A stretch of DNA of 64,000 nucleotides from Cognatishimia maritima (GCF_900129685.1 NZ_FQWM01000008.1:88054-152053), one strand, 5' to 3'; positions 10,978 through 21,417 are shown, counted from the first letter of the stretch. The notes: generated by a model from the letters alone, not told the origin. Made by a program: numbers and translations.

Positions 10978-11832
10978 ATGGCGCGTCGCGACTCTCGTAA
11001 GATAGCAGTTGCAGCTCTACTGGGCACTTTGATGCTGGCCGGATGCGGCGGCGGTGGAAATAGCACGTTTTTTGGCGGCGAAGTCCCGCTTGAGAATTTC
11101 ACGGCAGAGCAAATCTATGGCCGCGGTGAGTTCGAATTGGAACGCAGCAAAGCCGATGACGCTGCCTTCTATTTTGCAGAGGTTGAACGCCTTTATCCCT
11201 ATTCCGAATGGGCCAAACGCGCGCTGATCATGCAGGCCTATGCTTATCATCAGGACAAAGACTACGAAAACAGCCGTTCAGCTGCGCAGCGCTATATTGA
11301 TTTTTATCCGCTGGATGACGACGCCGCCTACGCGCAGTATCTTCTGGCGCTCAGCTACTATGACCAAATTGACGAAGTTGGTCGCGATCAGGGTCTAACA
11401 TTCCTCGCGCTGCAATCGCTGCGACGCGTGATTGAGACCTATCCAGACAGCGAATATGCGCGCTCTTCTGTGCTGAAATTTGATCTGGCCTTTGATCATT
11501 TGGCCGCCAAGGAAATGGAAATCGGTCGTTACTATTTGAAACGAGATCAATTTGCGGCGTCCGTGAACCGTTTCCGTGCCGTGGTCGAAGATTTCCACAC
11601 CACAACCCATACGCCAGAAGCGTTGCATCGCTTGGTCGAGGCTTACCTATCGCTGGGCCTAACGGACGAAGCGCAAACCGCAGGCGCGATCCTAGGCCAC
11701 AACTTCCGCTCTACCGAATGGTATGAAGACAGCTATCAACTGCTGACCAACAATGGTTTGCAACCACGCGCCAAAGGCGACGGGTGGCTGGCGTCGATTT
11801 ACCGACAGACCATCAAGGGCAAATGGCTGTAA
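10978..11832 (+). CDS. bamD: BamD, outer-membrane assembly lipoprotein
   Basis: BamD is the essential lipoprotein of the BAM complex that inserts beta-barrel proteins. The ATG at 10978 follows AAGAAGG; a TTG at 10969 is also possible. From the ATG the product is 284 residues with a signal peptide ending in the lipobox LMLAGC, then a Gly-rich stretch. Tetratricopeptide-type helices follow (EQIYGRGEFELERSKADDAAFYF, LYPYSEWAKRALIMQAYAYH, RYIDFYPLDDDAAYAQYLLALSYY). The lpxC-bamD-recN order is common in alphaproteobacteria. Confidence 0.93.
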   Translation: MARRDSRKIAVAALLGTLMLAGCGGGGNSTFFGGEVPLENFTAEQIYGRGEFELERSKADDAAFYFAEVERLYPYSEWAKRALIMQAYAYHQDKDYENSRSAAQRYIDFYPLDDDAAYAQYLLALSYYDQIDEVGRDQGLTFLALQSLRRVIETYPDSEYARSSVLKFDLAFDHLAAKEMEIGRYYLKRDQFAASVNRFRAVVEDFHTTTHTPEALHRLVEAYLSLGLTDEAQTAGAILGHNFRSTEWYEDSYQLLTNNGLQPRAKGDGWLASIYRQTIKGKWL

Positions 11833-11869
11833 GTGCTGCGTTGAAAACCCGTAACATGTTGGTGCTCTG

Positions 11870-13519
11870 ATGCTGCGTGCGCTGGAAATCCGGGATCTGC
11901 TGATTATTGACCACCTAGAGCTGAATTTTCAGCCAGGTCTGAACGTGCTGACCGGGGAAACCGGGGCGGGCAAGTCGATCCTTTTGGATTCGCTTGGCTT
12001 TGTTCTTGGGTGGCGGGGTCGCGCTGAACTGGTGCGGTCGGGCGCAGAACAGGGCGAGGTTGTTGCTGAATTTCACCTGCCAGAGGGCCACCCGGCGCAT
12101 GCCATTCTTGATGAGGCAGGATTGCCAAGCGGTGAAGAGCTGATCCTGCGACGGATCAACCGCAAAGACGGGCGCAAGACGGCTTGGGTCAATGACCGGC
12201 GCTGTTCGGGTGAGGTGCTGCGGGCGCTTTCTGAAACACTTGTGGAACTGCACGGGCAGCATGACGACAGAGGTCTGCTGGACAGTCGCGGGCACCGCGC
12301 CTTGCTGGATCAATTCGGCGACCTCGCGCCTTTGTTGGCGGAAACCCGTGCTGCTTGGTCTGCGCTCAGTGCCGCGCGCAAGTCTTTGCGAACGGCTCAA
12401 GCCGCGTTGAAATCTGTGCAAGACGAAGAAGAGTTCCTGCGCCACTCCGTTGCCGAACTTGATGCGCTTGATCCGCAGCCCGGCGAAGAAGGCGAATTGG
12501 ATAGTCGCCGTCGCCTGATGCAGGCGTCGGAGAAGATTAAAGAGGACGTCAGCCGCGCCCATGTTGCCTTGGGCTACGAAGGCGCAGAAGGCGCGATGGG
12601 TGACGCCCTGCGCTGGCTCGAAGGCGCGGCGTCTTCGGTTGAGACCCAGTTGGATGAACCGCTCGCCGCGCTAGGGCGGGCCTTGTCTGAACTGGGGGAC
12701 GCGGTCGCCGGGGTCGAACGCTGCATGGATGCGCTTGATTTTGACCCTTTTGAGCTGGAACAGACCGAGGAGCGCCTCTTTGCCATTCGCGGGTTGGCAC
12801 GCAAACACGGTGTTGCGCCGGATGCATTGAATGCTTTTGCCGAAGACCTGCGCGCCAAGATGGCCGCGCTGGACGCGGGAGAAGGTGAGATCAGCGCGCT
12901 GACGACGGCGGTTACAAAGGCCGAAGCGGATTTTGATGCCTTGGCGGACAAGCTGACCAAGGCGCGCCAAAAGGCTGCCAAATCATTGGATAAGGCAGTG
13001 ATGGCCGAACTCGCGCCACTCAAGATGGAGCGCGCAGTTTTTTCCACGCAGATCGACGTCGAAAGCGCCGGTCCGGAAGGCAAGGACGCGGTGTCCTTTA
13101 CGGTTGCAACCAACCCCGGCGCGCCCTCTGGGCCTTTGGCCAAGATTGCCTCTGGTGGTGAACTCAGCCGCTTTCTTTTGGCGTTGAAAGTCTGCCTGAC
13201 GTCGGATGACCGCAACACAACCATGATCTTTGATGAGATCGACCGTGGTGTCGGCGGGGCCACGGCGGATGCTGTCGGGCGGCGGTTGTCGGCGCTATCT
13301 GAAAACGGGCAGGTGTTGGTTGTCACGCACAGCCCGCAGGTCGCAGCCCTGGGCGCACACCATTGGCGCGTCGAGAAACGGGTGAACGGTGAAACAACGC
13401 TGTCGACCGTCACGCCCTTGGACGACGTGGACCGTGTCGACGAGATCGCGCGGATGATTTCAGGCGACAAAGTCACGGAGCAAGCCCGCAGTGCCGCCGA
13501 AGCCCTTTTGGCTGGATAA
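11870..13519 (+). CDS. recN: RecN, SMC-like DNA repair ATPase
   Basis: RecN helps repair double-strand breaks. The 549-residue product has the Walker A loop LTGETGAGKSILLDSL at the N-terminus. A Glu/Ala/Leu-rich coiled-coil middle carries the interruption typical of RecN. The C-terminal ATPase half has signature ASGGELSRFLLALK, Walker B TMIFDEIDRGVGG and the switch His in VVTHSPQVAALG. It starts 37 bp after bamD. Expression is often LexA-controlled in other bacteria, but I saw no clear LexA site in the short gap. Confidence 0.96.
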   Translation: MLRALEIRDLLIIDHLELNFQPGLNVLTGETGAGKSILLDSLGFVLGWRGRAELVRSGAEQGEVVAEFHLPEGHPAHAILDEAGLPSGEELILRRINRKDGRKTAWVNDRRCSGEVLRALSETLVELHGQHDDRGLLDSRGHRALLDQFGDLAPLLAETRAAWSALSAARKSLRTAQAALKSVQDEEEFLRHSVAELDALDPQPGEEGELDSRRRLMQASEKIKEDVSRAHVALGYEGAEGAMGDALRWLEGAASSVETQLDEPLAALGRALSELGDAVAGVERCMDALDFDPFELEQTEERLFAIRGLARKHGVAPDALNAFAEDLRAKMAALDAGEGEISALTTAVTKAEADFDALADKLTKARQKAAKSLDKAVMAELAPLKMERAVFSTQIDVESAGPEGKDAVSFTVATNPGAPSGPLAKIASGGELSRFLLALKVCLTSDDRNTTMIFDEIDRGVGGATADAVGRRLSALSENGQVLVVTHSPQVAALGAHHWRVEKRVNGETTLSTVTPLDDVDRVDEIARMISGDKVTEQARSAAEALLAG

Positions 13520-13529
13520 ATGGGTTGAC

Positions 13530-13553
13530 GTAGGTCGGGCTTCAGCCCGGCAT
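13530..13553. repeat. Single REP-like palindrome
   Basis: A GTAGGTCGGGCTTCAGCCC... element forms an 8-bp stem (GTCGGGCT against AGCCCGGC, one T-G pair) with a two-base loop, 10 bp after the recN stop. It shares the GTAGG head and GC-rich hairpin layout of the paired elements near 27.1 and 39.4 kb but has a different core and stands alone. The surrounding 171-bp gap holds no gene. Confidence 0.55.
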
Positions 13554-13690
13554 TGCAATACTTCTTGTCACTTCATAATCGCCCAATTTTGCAACGCGCA
13601 ATAAGATGTGACACGCGTTTGACCCACAAGGGCTTTCCCTTTCTGAAACAAGCGCCTAAAGCTGAGGTCTAATCTGCGACTTGGGGTGAG

Positions 13691-15379
13691 ATGGCCCATC
13701 CACTCGGATCATTTCTGGTAGACAGCGCTCGGCAAGCTGGCCGGACATGTCGTGGCGGCTGGCAGGTGCTGCGCAAAAACGGGCCGAGCAAATTCCAATT
13801 CTGGCTGATTGCGCTGTTGATCGGGCTGGCCTCGGGCTTTGCTGCACTGTTGTTTCGCAAGGCCATCGAATGGCTGCAAAGCACGATTTATGGCACCGAG
13901 AATATCAACCGCCTGCATTCTTTCGCGGAAACCCTGCCATGGTATTGGATCTTCTTTGTTCCGATCGCGGGTGGGCTTGTGGTTGGGCTGCTGCTGGATC
14001 GCTTTTCACAAGATGCCCGTGCCCAAGGCCCTGCCGATGTGATCGAAGGCGCGGCCATCCACGAAGGCCGTGTCAGCATACGTGAAGGGTTGGTGTCTGC
14101 CGTCGCGTCCCTGATTACGCTCAGTTCTGGCGGCTCCACCGGACGGGAAGGGCCAGTGGTGCATATGGCGGCCGTGATTTCCACTTGGGTCAGCGAAAAG
14201 ATCCACGCCAACGGGATAACGGGCCGCGACTTGCTGGGTTGCGCTGTCGCTGCGGCGGTCTCTGCTTCGTTCAATGCGCCCATTGCTGGCGCGTTGTTTG
14301 CGCTTGAGGTTGTTCTGCGCCATTTTGCTGTGCATGCCTTTGCGCCAATCGTCATTGCCTCTGTCGCAGGCACGGTCATCAACCGGTTAGAGTTCGGCAA
14401 TGTGACCGAATTTGTGCTGCCCACCGGTTCAGCACTCGCCTTCTATCAAGAACTCCCTGCCTTTCTTCTGCTGGGCGGCCTCTGTGGCTTCGTTGCTGTT
14501 GCCCTAATGTGGACGATTTTTTGGGCCGAGGATATTGGCAACCAGATCATGACCTACACACCGCTCAAGCGTTGGATGCGGCCTGTGGTCTCTGGCGCTA
14601 TGCTCGGGGCGCTGGCGATCTGGTTCCCGCATATCATTGGCGTGGGCTACGAAACGACCTCTGCCGCGCTGACGGGCGAGTTGTTGATGCATGAGGCGAT
14701 TGTTTTTGTTGTACTCAAGATCATCGCTGTGGCGGTGACAATGGCCGGGCGCATGGGCGGCGGTGTGTTTTCACCCGCTTTGATGATCGGTGCGCTGACC
14801 GGGCTGGCCTTTGGCCTGATCGCCACCTCTATTTTCCCCGACGTTTCAGGCTCCATCACACTGTATGCTTTGGCGGGCATGGGAGGCGTCGCGGCGGCTG
14901 TTCTGGGCGCGCCGATTTCCACCACGCTGATTGTCTTTGAACTGACCGGCGACTGGCAGACCGGGCTGGCAGTGATGGTCACAGTGTCGATTTCTACAGC
15001 CCTTGGGTCACGGCTTGTGGATCGGTCATTCTTCCTGACGCAGCTTGAACGGCGCGGCATTCATATTGCCGCTGGGCCGCAGGCCTATCTTCTGGGGACC
15101 TGCATGATTTCGTCGATCATGCGGAACGTCGATGAAGAAAAGGGCGCAACGGAAGCCGCCTGTTGGGAGCTGGTTGAGCGAGGCATCTACACCCACCCGC
15201 ATACGACGCTAGAGGGGGTTATGCCTATGTTCGATACAGCCTCCGCCCCGTTTGTACCGGTGGTGAAGCTGCGGGGCGAGGGCGAAGGCCCCGAACTGCT
15301 TGGCGCGGTGCATCACGTTGATGCGCTTAAGGCCTATAACAAAGCCCTTGCAGAGACCGCTGCCGAGGAACATTCCTGA
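13691..15379 (+). CDS. ClC-family chloride channel/antiporter
   Basis: A 562-residue membrane protein of the ClC family, which moves chloride, either as a channel or in exchange with protons. The ATG is preceded by GGGGTGAG. The selectivity and gate motifs are SSGGSTGREGPVVHM (gating Glu present) and GRMGGGVFSPALMIG. About ten hydrophobic helices fill residues 35-450. After the transport domain comes a cytosolic C-terminal part (from about residue 470) resembling a divergent CBS pair. Whether it is a channel or antiporter cannot be settled from the motifs alone. It converges on the MFS gene with a 5-bp gap. Confidence 0.9.
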   Translation: MAHPLGSFLVDSARQAGRTCRGGWQVLRKNGPSKFQFWLIALLIGLASGFAALLFRKAIEWLQSTIYGTENINRLHSFAETLPWYWIFFVPIAGGLVVGLLLDRFSQDARAQGPADVIEGAAIHEGRVSIREGLVSAVASLITLSSGGSTGREGPVVHMAAVISTWVSEKIHANGITGRDLLGCAVAAAVSASFNAPIAGALFALEVVLRHFAVHAFAPIVIASVAGTVINRLEFGNVTEFVLPTGSALAFYQELPAFLLLGGLCGFVAVALMWTIFWAEDIGNQIMTYTPLKRWMRPVVSGAMLGALAIWFPHIIGVGYETTSAALTGELLMHEAIVFVVLKIIAVAVTMAGRMGGGVFSPALMIGALTGLAFGLIATSIFPDVSGSITLYALAGMGGVAAAVLGAPISTTLIVFELTGDWQTGLAVMVTVSISTALGSRLVDRSFFLTQLERRGIHIAAGPQAYLLGTCMISSIMRNVDEEKGATEAACWELVERGIYTHPHTTLEGVMPMFDTASAPFVPVVKLRGEGEGPELLGAVHHVDALKAYNKALAETAAEEHS

Positions 15380-15384
15380 TCGCC

Positions 15385-16569
15385 TCAGACGGCTGCGCGG
15401 CGTTTCATCGCCAGCAGCGCATGAGCCGTGAAGCCTGCGACATAGCACAAAATCAGCATCACCATTGCCCCTCGCGTGCCAAATGCCCCGGTGGACAGCA
15501 GCATCACAGGCGTGCCCAAAAGGTTGCCCAGATTGCCCATCTGCGACATGCCGCCGTGGGCAATAGCTTGGCTGTCAGGCGTCGGGTTGATCTGAGGGAT
15601 GGCCGAGAAACTCGCCGATTGCACCAGCCCCAGACAGGCAAACATCGCCACATAGGTCAGCGGCAAATAGGGCAGGACCTGTAAAAGAACGGCGCAGACG
15701 GCGCTGCTGGCAAAACCGATCTGCACCAGCGTGGCCGCTGGCATGACACGCAGCAAGATTGCACCCAGTGTCAACGAGGTTGCTATGCTCGCCATCGGCA
15801 GCAGCGGAACAAGCGTGGTCCGGTGTTCAGGCGGAATGAATTGTGGGATCAAGGTTAGGACCGACACAAATGTCAGCGTGTAAAAAAGCCAGCCGAGCGC
15901 TGGCGCAAATTCATGTGCAGAACCATAGGCACGAAGGTGCCGCCTAAGAATTTCAGCAGCGCTGGGAATAGGTCGCTTGGGCACTACGCCGGCAGGCACC
16001 AACCGATAAAGCACCAGCGCCATCACCGCCATATAAGCCGCGTGCCCCGCATAAAGCGCGCCCGCGCCTTGGTTCGCGATCAGGCTTGGTCCAATCCACG
16101 CAATAACCGCGTAAGACACGCTGAAAAATGTGCTCCACAAGGCCATATAGATTGGGCGCATGCGGTCCGAGCTGAGAATGCCGATCAGGGTTGGCGCGCA
16201 GACCGTTATTGCCAGATGCGTGAGGCCCTCAAGGATCCGGCTCGTCAGCATGACAGGGTAAGCGGGCAGCGCCGCCTGCAGCACTGACATCGCCGCGCCG
16301 CCAACCATCGCCCACAAAAGCATGCGGCGAAATCCGATATTGGCCACAAGCTGCGCCGCGGTCATGCCAAAGAGCACGCCCGTCAGGCTGACAACCGAGA
16401 CAATCAACCCAAGTTTTGTTTCGGAAACGTCATATACAGCGGTCAATTCCGGGAATGAGACGGAAATCTTGGCAAACTGTCCTGCCGCGCCCAGCCCGGC
16501 AAACCAAAGCGCGAGGATCAACAGAGTTGAAGCCTGCACCTTGGATGTCTTTGGTACCTGCGCCTTCAT
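15385..16569 (-). CDS. MFS transporter
   Basis: A roughly 394-residue major-facilitator protein with about 12 hydrophobic segments. It has an A-like loop after helix 2 (LVANIGFRRMLLWAMVGG) and a short central cytoplasmic loop around KRPIPSAAEILRRHLRA. The ATG at 16569 was taken; a GTG four codons earlier is possible. The substrate cannot be read from the sequence. No partner gene is adjacent. Confidence 0.85.
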   Translation of the reverse strand: MKAQVPKTSKVQASTLLILALWFAGLGAAGQFAKISVSFPELTAVYDVSETKLGLIVSVVSLTGVLFGMTAAQLVANIGFRRMLLWAMVGGAAMSVLQAALPAYPVMLTSRILEGLTHLAITVCAPTLIGILSSDRMRPIYMALWSTFFSVSYAVIAWIGPSLIANQGAGALYAGHAAYMAVMALVLYRLVPAGVVPKRPIPSAAEILRRHLRAYGSAHEFAPALGWLFYTLTFVSVLTLIPQFIPPEHRTTLVPLLPMASIATSLTLGAILLRVMPAATLVQIGFASSAVCAVLLQVLPYLPLTYVAMFACLGLVQSASFSAIPQINPTPDSQAIAHGGMSQMGNLGNLLGTPVMLLSTGAFGTRGAMVMLILCYVAGFTAHALLAMKRRAAV

Positions 16570-16593
16570 AGCAACTTTCACTTACCGTCAACT

Positions 16594-16619
16594 AAAAAGG
16601 GGTCACAAAGGCCCCTTTC
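16594..16619 (-). terminator. Terminator after the DUF427 gene (minus strand)
   Basis: Read on the minus strand, GAAAGGGGCC-TTTGTGA-CCCCTTTTTAG forms a 7-bp AAAGGGG/CCCCTTT hairpin ending in a T run, 28 bp past the DUF427 stop and before the MFS start. It should separate the two genes. Confidence 0.65.
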
Positions 16620-16646
16620 GTCAATGCTTTGGCCTATGCCTTGGGA

Positions 16647-16991
16647 TCAGAGCTGCTCTACCGCCAGCTTGTCGTTCACATAGAACGCCAGATAGCCCTT
16701 GATGCGCGCGACCTCTTCTTTGGGGTTCTCATAGCTCCAGGCGGCATTTTGCAATGTCGTGCTTTTGGTCACGATGGAAAAGTAGCTCGCGTCACCCTTA
16801 TGTGGGCAGGTCGTGGTGTGATCGCTTTCGTCCAAGAAAGCCATGGCGATGTCTTCACGTGGGAAATAGATCACTGATGGGTAATCCCCCTCGGTCAATT
16901 CCAGCGCATTGGCTGTCTCGCCAAGAACGGCCCCGCCAGCGCGCACGGACCATTTTCCTGGCGCCTTACGGATTGTGATATAGCTGCTCAT
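16647..16991 (-). CDS. DUF427-family protein
   Basis: A 114-residue cytosolic protein. The ATG at 16991 has GAGGAG seven bases upstream, better than the in-frame ATG seven codons earlier. It carries the DUF427 pattern: a beta-rich start, [15 protein letters not shown], then [15 protein letters not shown] and [13 protein letters not shown]. The family is widespread and without a settled function. Nothing in the surroundings points to a specific role. Confidence 0.85.
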   Translation of the reverse strand: MSSYITIRKAPGKWSVRAGGAVLGETANALELTEGDYPSVIYFPREDIAMAFLDESDHTTTCPHKGDASYFSIVTKSTTLQNAAWSYENPKEEVARIKGYLAFYVNDKLAVEQL

Positions 16992-17055
16992 GTCGATCTC
17001 CTCGGTCCTCAAAGTACGTCACGCCCTATGACGGGCAAACTGTTACAGGAATATG

Positions 17056-18852
17056 TCAAATCGGGTGTGTTGCCTGCGTCAGCCAATCCCGTGTTTGCGG
17101 TTTGACGCGCGGCGACAGCCGGTTCAGACACTCCTGATGGTAGGCATTCAGCCAATCCCGTTCATCCGGGGTCAGCATGTCAGGCAGGATCAAACGCCGG
17201 TCAATTGGCGCATAGGTCAATGTGCGGAACCGCAACATCTGACGATGATCATCGCCACCTTCCAATGCTGGGGCATCCTCTACCACAACAAGGTTCTCAA
17301 TGCGAATGCCAAATTGCCCCGGCTTATAGTAGCCCGGTTCGTTGGACAGGATCATACCCTGTTCCAGCGGTACATGGCTGATCTTGCTCAGGCGCTGGGG
17401 GCCTTCATGGACGCTCAGGTAAACGCCAACGCCATGGCCCAAGCCGTGGTCAAAATCCATGCCCGCCAGCCACAGTGGGCGGCGGCCAAACGCTTCTAAG
17501 TCACGCCCGGCAAGGCCCTTGGGCCAACGCAGTTGCGAGACATTGATCATGCCCTTCAAAACCAGCGTGAAGGCGCGTTTTTCAGCGTCGCCAACGTCAC
17601 CGATTGGCAGGGTTCGGGTGATATCCGTGGTGCCGTCCGAATATTGCCCGCCGCTGTCCAGCACCATGATCTCACTCTTTTGCAGGGTGCGGTTGGTGTC
17701 ATGGGTCACACGGTAGTGGATGACAGCGCCGTTGGGGCCAGTTCCAGAGATGGTGTCAAAACTGATATCGCGCAGCATATTGGTGCCACGCCGGCACTCT
17801 TCCAGCTTTTGCGCCACGTCGATTTCAGTGATCCCGCTTTCGGCATGGTCGTCAAACCACGCCAGAAAATCAGCAACTGCTGCACCATCACGCAGATGCG
17901 CTTCTGTTGTGCCAGCCAGCTCCTGCGTATTTTTGCAGGCTTTGGGCAGCGCACAGGGGTCGGGGGCATAGATGATTTCTGTGCCCGCAGAAGCTAAGAC
18001 CGAATCCACTGCCATCGGGGCAGAGGACTTTTCAAGCCCGACCGGGCCTGTCAGCGCTTGCAATGCTGCAACGAAGGCGTCTGGCGGCGACACTGTGACG
18101 TCCGCACCCAAATGATCGCCCAGATCGGCGCATTTTTCGGGTGGCATGAAAAGCGCAACGGTGGCGTCGGCTTTTAGAATTGCGAAACCCTGCACCACTG
18201 GGTTTTTCGGAACGTCCGCACCACGAATGTTCAAAAGCCAACAGAGGCTGTCGGGCAGGGTAATAACAAAGGCCGACATGCCTAGTGATTGGATTGCCTC
18301 AGCCAGTCGCTTACGTTTGCTATTGTGGCTTTCACCCGCAAATTCAATTGGTTGTTCAAAGGCCTTGGCTTGCGGAGGCGCGGGTTGATCGTCCCAGATG
18401 CTGTCCACCAGATTGGCGCTTGGCACCAATGTGATCCCTTTGGTCGCAAGGGGTTGCGATAACTTTTCGATCTGTTCAACTGTGTGCAGCCATGGATCAA
18501 AGGCCACCTTTCCACCCGGAAGATTTTCGATCAGCCAATCGGCCAATTGTACCTCTGGCCAGTCAACCGGCGTGAAGACGTTTGCGACCTGATCACGCAC
18601 CTGCAGGCGATAGCGGCCATCGACAAAGACACCCGCCTGATCCGCCAAGACACAGGCAAAGCCCGCAGACCCCGTAAAACCCGTCAGCCACGCCAGTCGA
18701 TCATCGCGAGGCGCAACATATTCCCCCTGATGAGCATCAGCGCGGGGGACAAGAAAACCGTCCACACCCGCGTCGGCCATCGCCGCGCGCAGCGCTTTTA
18801 GGCGCGCTGGCCCATGGGCGGGATCGGACGGGTTTTCATATGATTGAAACAT
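17056..18852 (-). CDS. Xaa-Pro aminopeptidase (M24B family)
   Basis: A two-metal aminopeptidase that removes N-terminal residues before proline. The ATG at 18852, with AGGAGGTG upstream, gives 598 residues and matches the family start (LKALRAAMADAGVDGFLVPRADAHQGEYV). Two creatinase-like N-terminal domains precede the pita-bread domain. That domain carries the metal ligands in MVLDSGGQYSDGTTDITRT, HGLGHGVGVYLSVHEGP and LSNEPGYYKPGQFGIRIENL. The length fits the long eukaryote-like form rather than the 440-residue E. coli PepP. Confidence 0.93.
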   Translation of the reverse strand: MFQSYENPSDPAHGPARLKALRAAMADAGVDGFLVPRADAHQGEYVAPRDDRLAWLTGFTGSAGFACVLADQAGVFVDGRYRLQVRDQVANVFTPVDWPEVQLADWLIENLPGGKVAFDPWLHTVEQIEKLSQPLATKGITLVPSANLVDSIWDDQPAPPQAKAFEQPIEFAGESHNSKRKRLAEAIQSLGMSAFVITLPDSLCWLLNIRGADVPKNPVVQGFAILKADATVALFMPPEKCADLGDHLGADVTVSPPDAFVAALQALTGPVGLEKSSAPMAVDSVLASAGTEIIYAPDPCALPKACKNTQELAGTTEAHLRDGAAVADFLAWFDDHAESGITEIDVAQKLEECRRGTNMLRDISFDTISGTGPNGAVIHYRVTHDTNRTLQKSEIMVLDSGGQYSDGTTDITRTLPIGDVGDAEKRAFTLVLKGMINVSQLRWPKGLAGRDLEAFGRRPLWLAGMDFDHGLGHGVGVYLSVHEGPQRLSKISHVPLEQGMILSNEPGYYKPGQFGIRIENLVVVEDAPALEGGDDHRQMLRFRTLTYAPIDRRLILPDMLTPDERDWLNAYHQECLNRLSPRVKPQTRDWLTQATHPI

Positions 18853-18956
18853 AGCGCACACCTCCTGCTGCTCGGCAATTGCTAGCTGGTTGCACGAGGC
18901 AGGTCCAGCCCGCGCCAAAGCACGACGTGGCGGAAAGAGATGCGGCGCATCTGACA

Positions 18957-19469
18957 TCAGTGTCGCTGAAGGAAAAGATAGCCGCGCTTGGCATATTGTA
19001 TCGAACAGGTCGAATGATGTGCCGCAATAGTCTGTCGAAACCCAGCGATGTTGGATGTTTCATCGGCAATCAGAACCCAGCCCTTTGGTGTGACGTGATC
19101 CAGCAAAGTTGTAAGCACATGCCGCTGCGCAGTTTGGTCAAGCATGTGCAGCGTGCGGTCGATCAAGATGATCTCAAAATTGCCGTCTGGGGTATACTTG
19201 GTGATATCCGCCACAAGCCCGGAAATCGGTAGGTTTTCAGCCTTTGCGGCCGCCCTTAGGTCACGAATGCCGTTAGCGGAGAGGTCAACGCCCACCACAC
19301 GATGCCCTAAACGGGCAAAGAACAGCGCGTCACGACCTTGGCCGCAGCCGACATCCAAAACGCGCTGGGGCGCGCGATTGATCGTGTTGAAGAAGTCGAC
19401 GAAAATTGGCGTCGGACTACCCAATGCGTTAGGCGTATCGCGGTATAGTTTATCGTAGTTGTAAGCCAT
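18957..19469 (-). CDS. SAM-dependent methyltransferase (TehB-like fold)
   Basis: A class I methyltransferase of about 170 residues if started at the ATG at 19469 (MAYNYDKLYRDT). A GTG or ATG ten codons earlier is possible and neither start has a clear ribosome-binding site. Motif I is RVLDVGCGQGRDALFFARLGHRVVGVDLS. Post-I FEIILIDRTLHML and the later VTPKGWVLIADE are visible. The form resembles TehB and related small detoxification methyltransferases, but the substrate is unknown. Confidence 0.82.
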   Translation of the reverse strand: MAYNYDKLYRDTPNALGSPTPIFVDFFNTINRAPQRVLDVGCGQGRDALFFARLGHRVVGVDLSANGIRDLRAAAKAENLPISGLVADITKYTPDGNFEIILIDRTLHMLDQTAQRHVLTTLLDHVTPKGWVLIADETSNIAGFRQTIAAHHSTCSIQYAKRGYLFLQRH

Positions 19470-19539
19470 GGAAACGGCGATAGTAGATATCGCCGCCAAT
19501 GGCTAAGTGTAATATTTCGTGAGCGGAGCGAACCCAGCC

Positions 19540-21417
19540 TTAGACCCTGCGCATCCCCATCACACGTGCGCGCGCGCGTGGGTCGGTGTCAAACAGGCTT
19601 GCCAATTGTTCGGTCATTGCACCCGCCAATTGTTCGACATCGGTGATCGTGACAGCGCGCTCGTAATAGCGGGTCACATCGTGCCCGATCCCGATCGCCA
19701 GCAATTCCACCTGTTTGCGTTTTTCCACCATGGCGATCACATCCCGCAGGTGTTTTTCCAGATAGTTCGCCGGGTTCACGGACAGCGTGGAATCATCCAC
19801 CGGCGCGCCATCTGAAATCACCATCAGGATCTTGCGTGCCTCACGGCGGCTGACCATGCGGCGGTGCGCCCATTCCAGCGCCTCACCGTCGATGTTTTCT
19901 TTCAGCAGGCCCTCTTTCATCATCAGACCCAAATTGGGCCGCGTCCGTCGCCACGGGGCGTCGGCCGATTTATAGACGATATGGCGCAGGTCATTCAGGC
20001 GACCAGGCTGTTGAGGACGCCCGTCGGCCAACCATTGTTCGCGGCTTTGCCCACCTTTCCAAGCGCGCGTCGTAAAGCCCAGAATTTCGACCTTAACAGA
20101 GCAGCGCTCCAGCGTGCGGGCCAGAACATCAGCACAGATCGCCGCAATGGAAATCGGGCGGCCGCGCATGGACCCAGAGTTGTCCAGCAGCAGAGTCACC
20201 ACGGTGTCGCGGAACTCGGTGTCCTGCTCGACCTTGAACGACAAAGGCGTCGTCGGGTTGGCGACCACCCGTGCCAGACGACCCGCATCCAAGATGCCTT
20301 CCTCTTGGTCAAAGGACCAACTGCGGTTCTGCTGTGCCTGCAGGCGGCGCTGCAGCTTATTGGCCAAACGGCTGACCGCGCCTTTCAAAGGCTCCAACTG
20401 CTGGTCAAGATAGGCCCGCAGGCGTTCGAGTTCAGCGACCTCGGCCAGTTCTTCGGCCATGATCTCTTCGTCGAATTCGGTGTTGAACACCTGATAATCC
20501 GGGTCGGCATCGGAAATCGGCTGCGGGGCAGGTGGCTCAAGCGGGGCTTCGCCATCCGGCATTTCCGCGTCGTCGGCCATCTCTTCGTCGGACATATCGT
20601 CCATCGTCACCTGCGCTTCGGAACTGTCCTGCTGTTCTTCCTGCGAACTCTCAGGCGTGGCGTCGCTTTCGTCTTGTTCGTTGTCGTCCTGACCTGTGCT
20701 GTCCGGGTCGTTTTCGTCGTCCGGCTGTTCCTCGGCTTCGTCCTGCTGTTCGTCTTCGATGTCGTCTGGGTCATCGCCCAACTGGTCGCCATAGCCGAGG
20801 TCATCAATGATCTGCCGCGCGAATTTAGCGAATTTAGCCTGGTCTGACAGCATGTCTTGCAGATCATCCAGCGTGCCACCTGCGTTCTGTTCGATAAAAC
20901 CGCGCCAGAGGTTCATCACATTGGCCGCTGCAGGCGGCAGATCGCGTCCGGTCGCCAAATGGCGGATCAGGTAATTCGCCGCCATATCTAGCGGTGCGTC
21001 AGAGGGCGTGGTGATCTTGTCAAACCTTCGCCCCAGCGCTTCGTTTTCGATCTTGGCGTCGATGTTGACAGCCGTGCCCGGCATCTCGCGTGCGCCCATG
21101 GCCTCGCAGCGGGCAATTTCCATCGCCTCAAACAATTGCCGCGCCATGCTGCCACCCGGAGGGGCGTATTTATTGAACGTGCTGTCATTGTGATAGCGGC
21201 GGTGCAGGGCAAGGCTATCTGCAGTGCCGCGTGCCAACATGACCTCATCGCGGGTCATCCGACGAGAGATTTGCGGCAGACGCATCTGATCGCCAGACAG
21301 ACCAGACGGATCGACGGTATAGGTCACCGCCAGATCAGGGTCATGCGCCATGACCTTGGTCGCTTCGGCCAGCGCTTTCTTAAACGGATCGGCCGGGTTG
21401 TCAGACGGTTTGCTCAT
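19540..21417 (-). CDS. cobT: CobT, cobaltochelatase subunit with VWA domain
   Basis: CobT works with CobS and CobN to insert cobalt into hydrogenobyrinate a,c-diamide in the aerobic B12 pathway. Taking the ATG at 21417 gives 625 residues. The N-terminal helical part is followed by a very acidic Asp/Glu/Gln region (about residues 215-315) and a C-terminal von Willebrand A domain. The VWA domain has the MIDAS motif in [14 protein letters not shown] and ends with [14 protein letters not shown]. The start overlaps the stop of the upstream DUF4240 gene (ATGA). CobN is not in this window. Confidence 0.95.
   Translation of the reverse strand: MSKPSDNPADPFKKALAEATKVMAHDPDLAVTYTVDPSGLSGDQMRLPQISRRMTRDEVMLARGTADSLALHRRYHNDSTFNKYAPPGGSMARQLFEAMEIARCEAMGAREMPGTAVNIDAKIENEALGRRFDKITTPSDAPLDMAANYLIRHLATGRDLPPAAANVMNLWRGFIEQNAGGTLDDLQDMLSDQAKFAKFARQIIDDLGYGDQLGDDPDDIEDEQQDEAEEQPDDENDPDSTGQDDNEQDESDATPESSQEEQQDSSEAQVTMDDMSDEEMADDAEMPDGEAPLEPPAPQPISDADPDYQVFNTEFDEEIMAEELAEVAELERLRAYLDQQLEPLKGAVSRLANKLQRRLQAQQNRSWSFDQEEGILDAGRLARVVANPTTPLSFKVEQDTEFRDTVVTLLLDNSGSMRGRPISIAAICADVLARTLERCSVKVEILGFTTRAWKGGQSREQWLADGRPQQPGRLNDLRHIVYKSADAPWRRTRPNLGLMMKEGLLKENIDGEALEWAHRRMVSRREARKILMVISDGAPVDDSTLSVNPANYLEKHLRDVIAMVEKRKQVELLAIGIGHDVTRYYERAVTITDVEQLAGAMTEQLASLFDTDPRARARVMGMRRV

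Noticed and set aside
19864..20847. 327-codon plus-strand frame opposite cobT
   Set aside because: It mirrors the acidic repeat region of cobT and is not a protein-like sequence.
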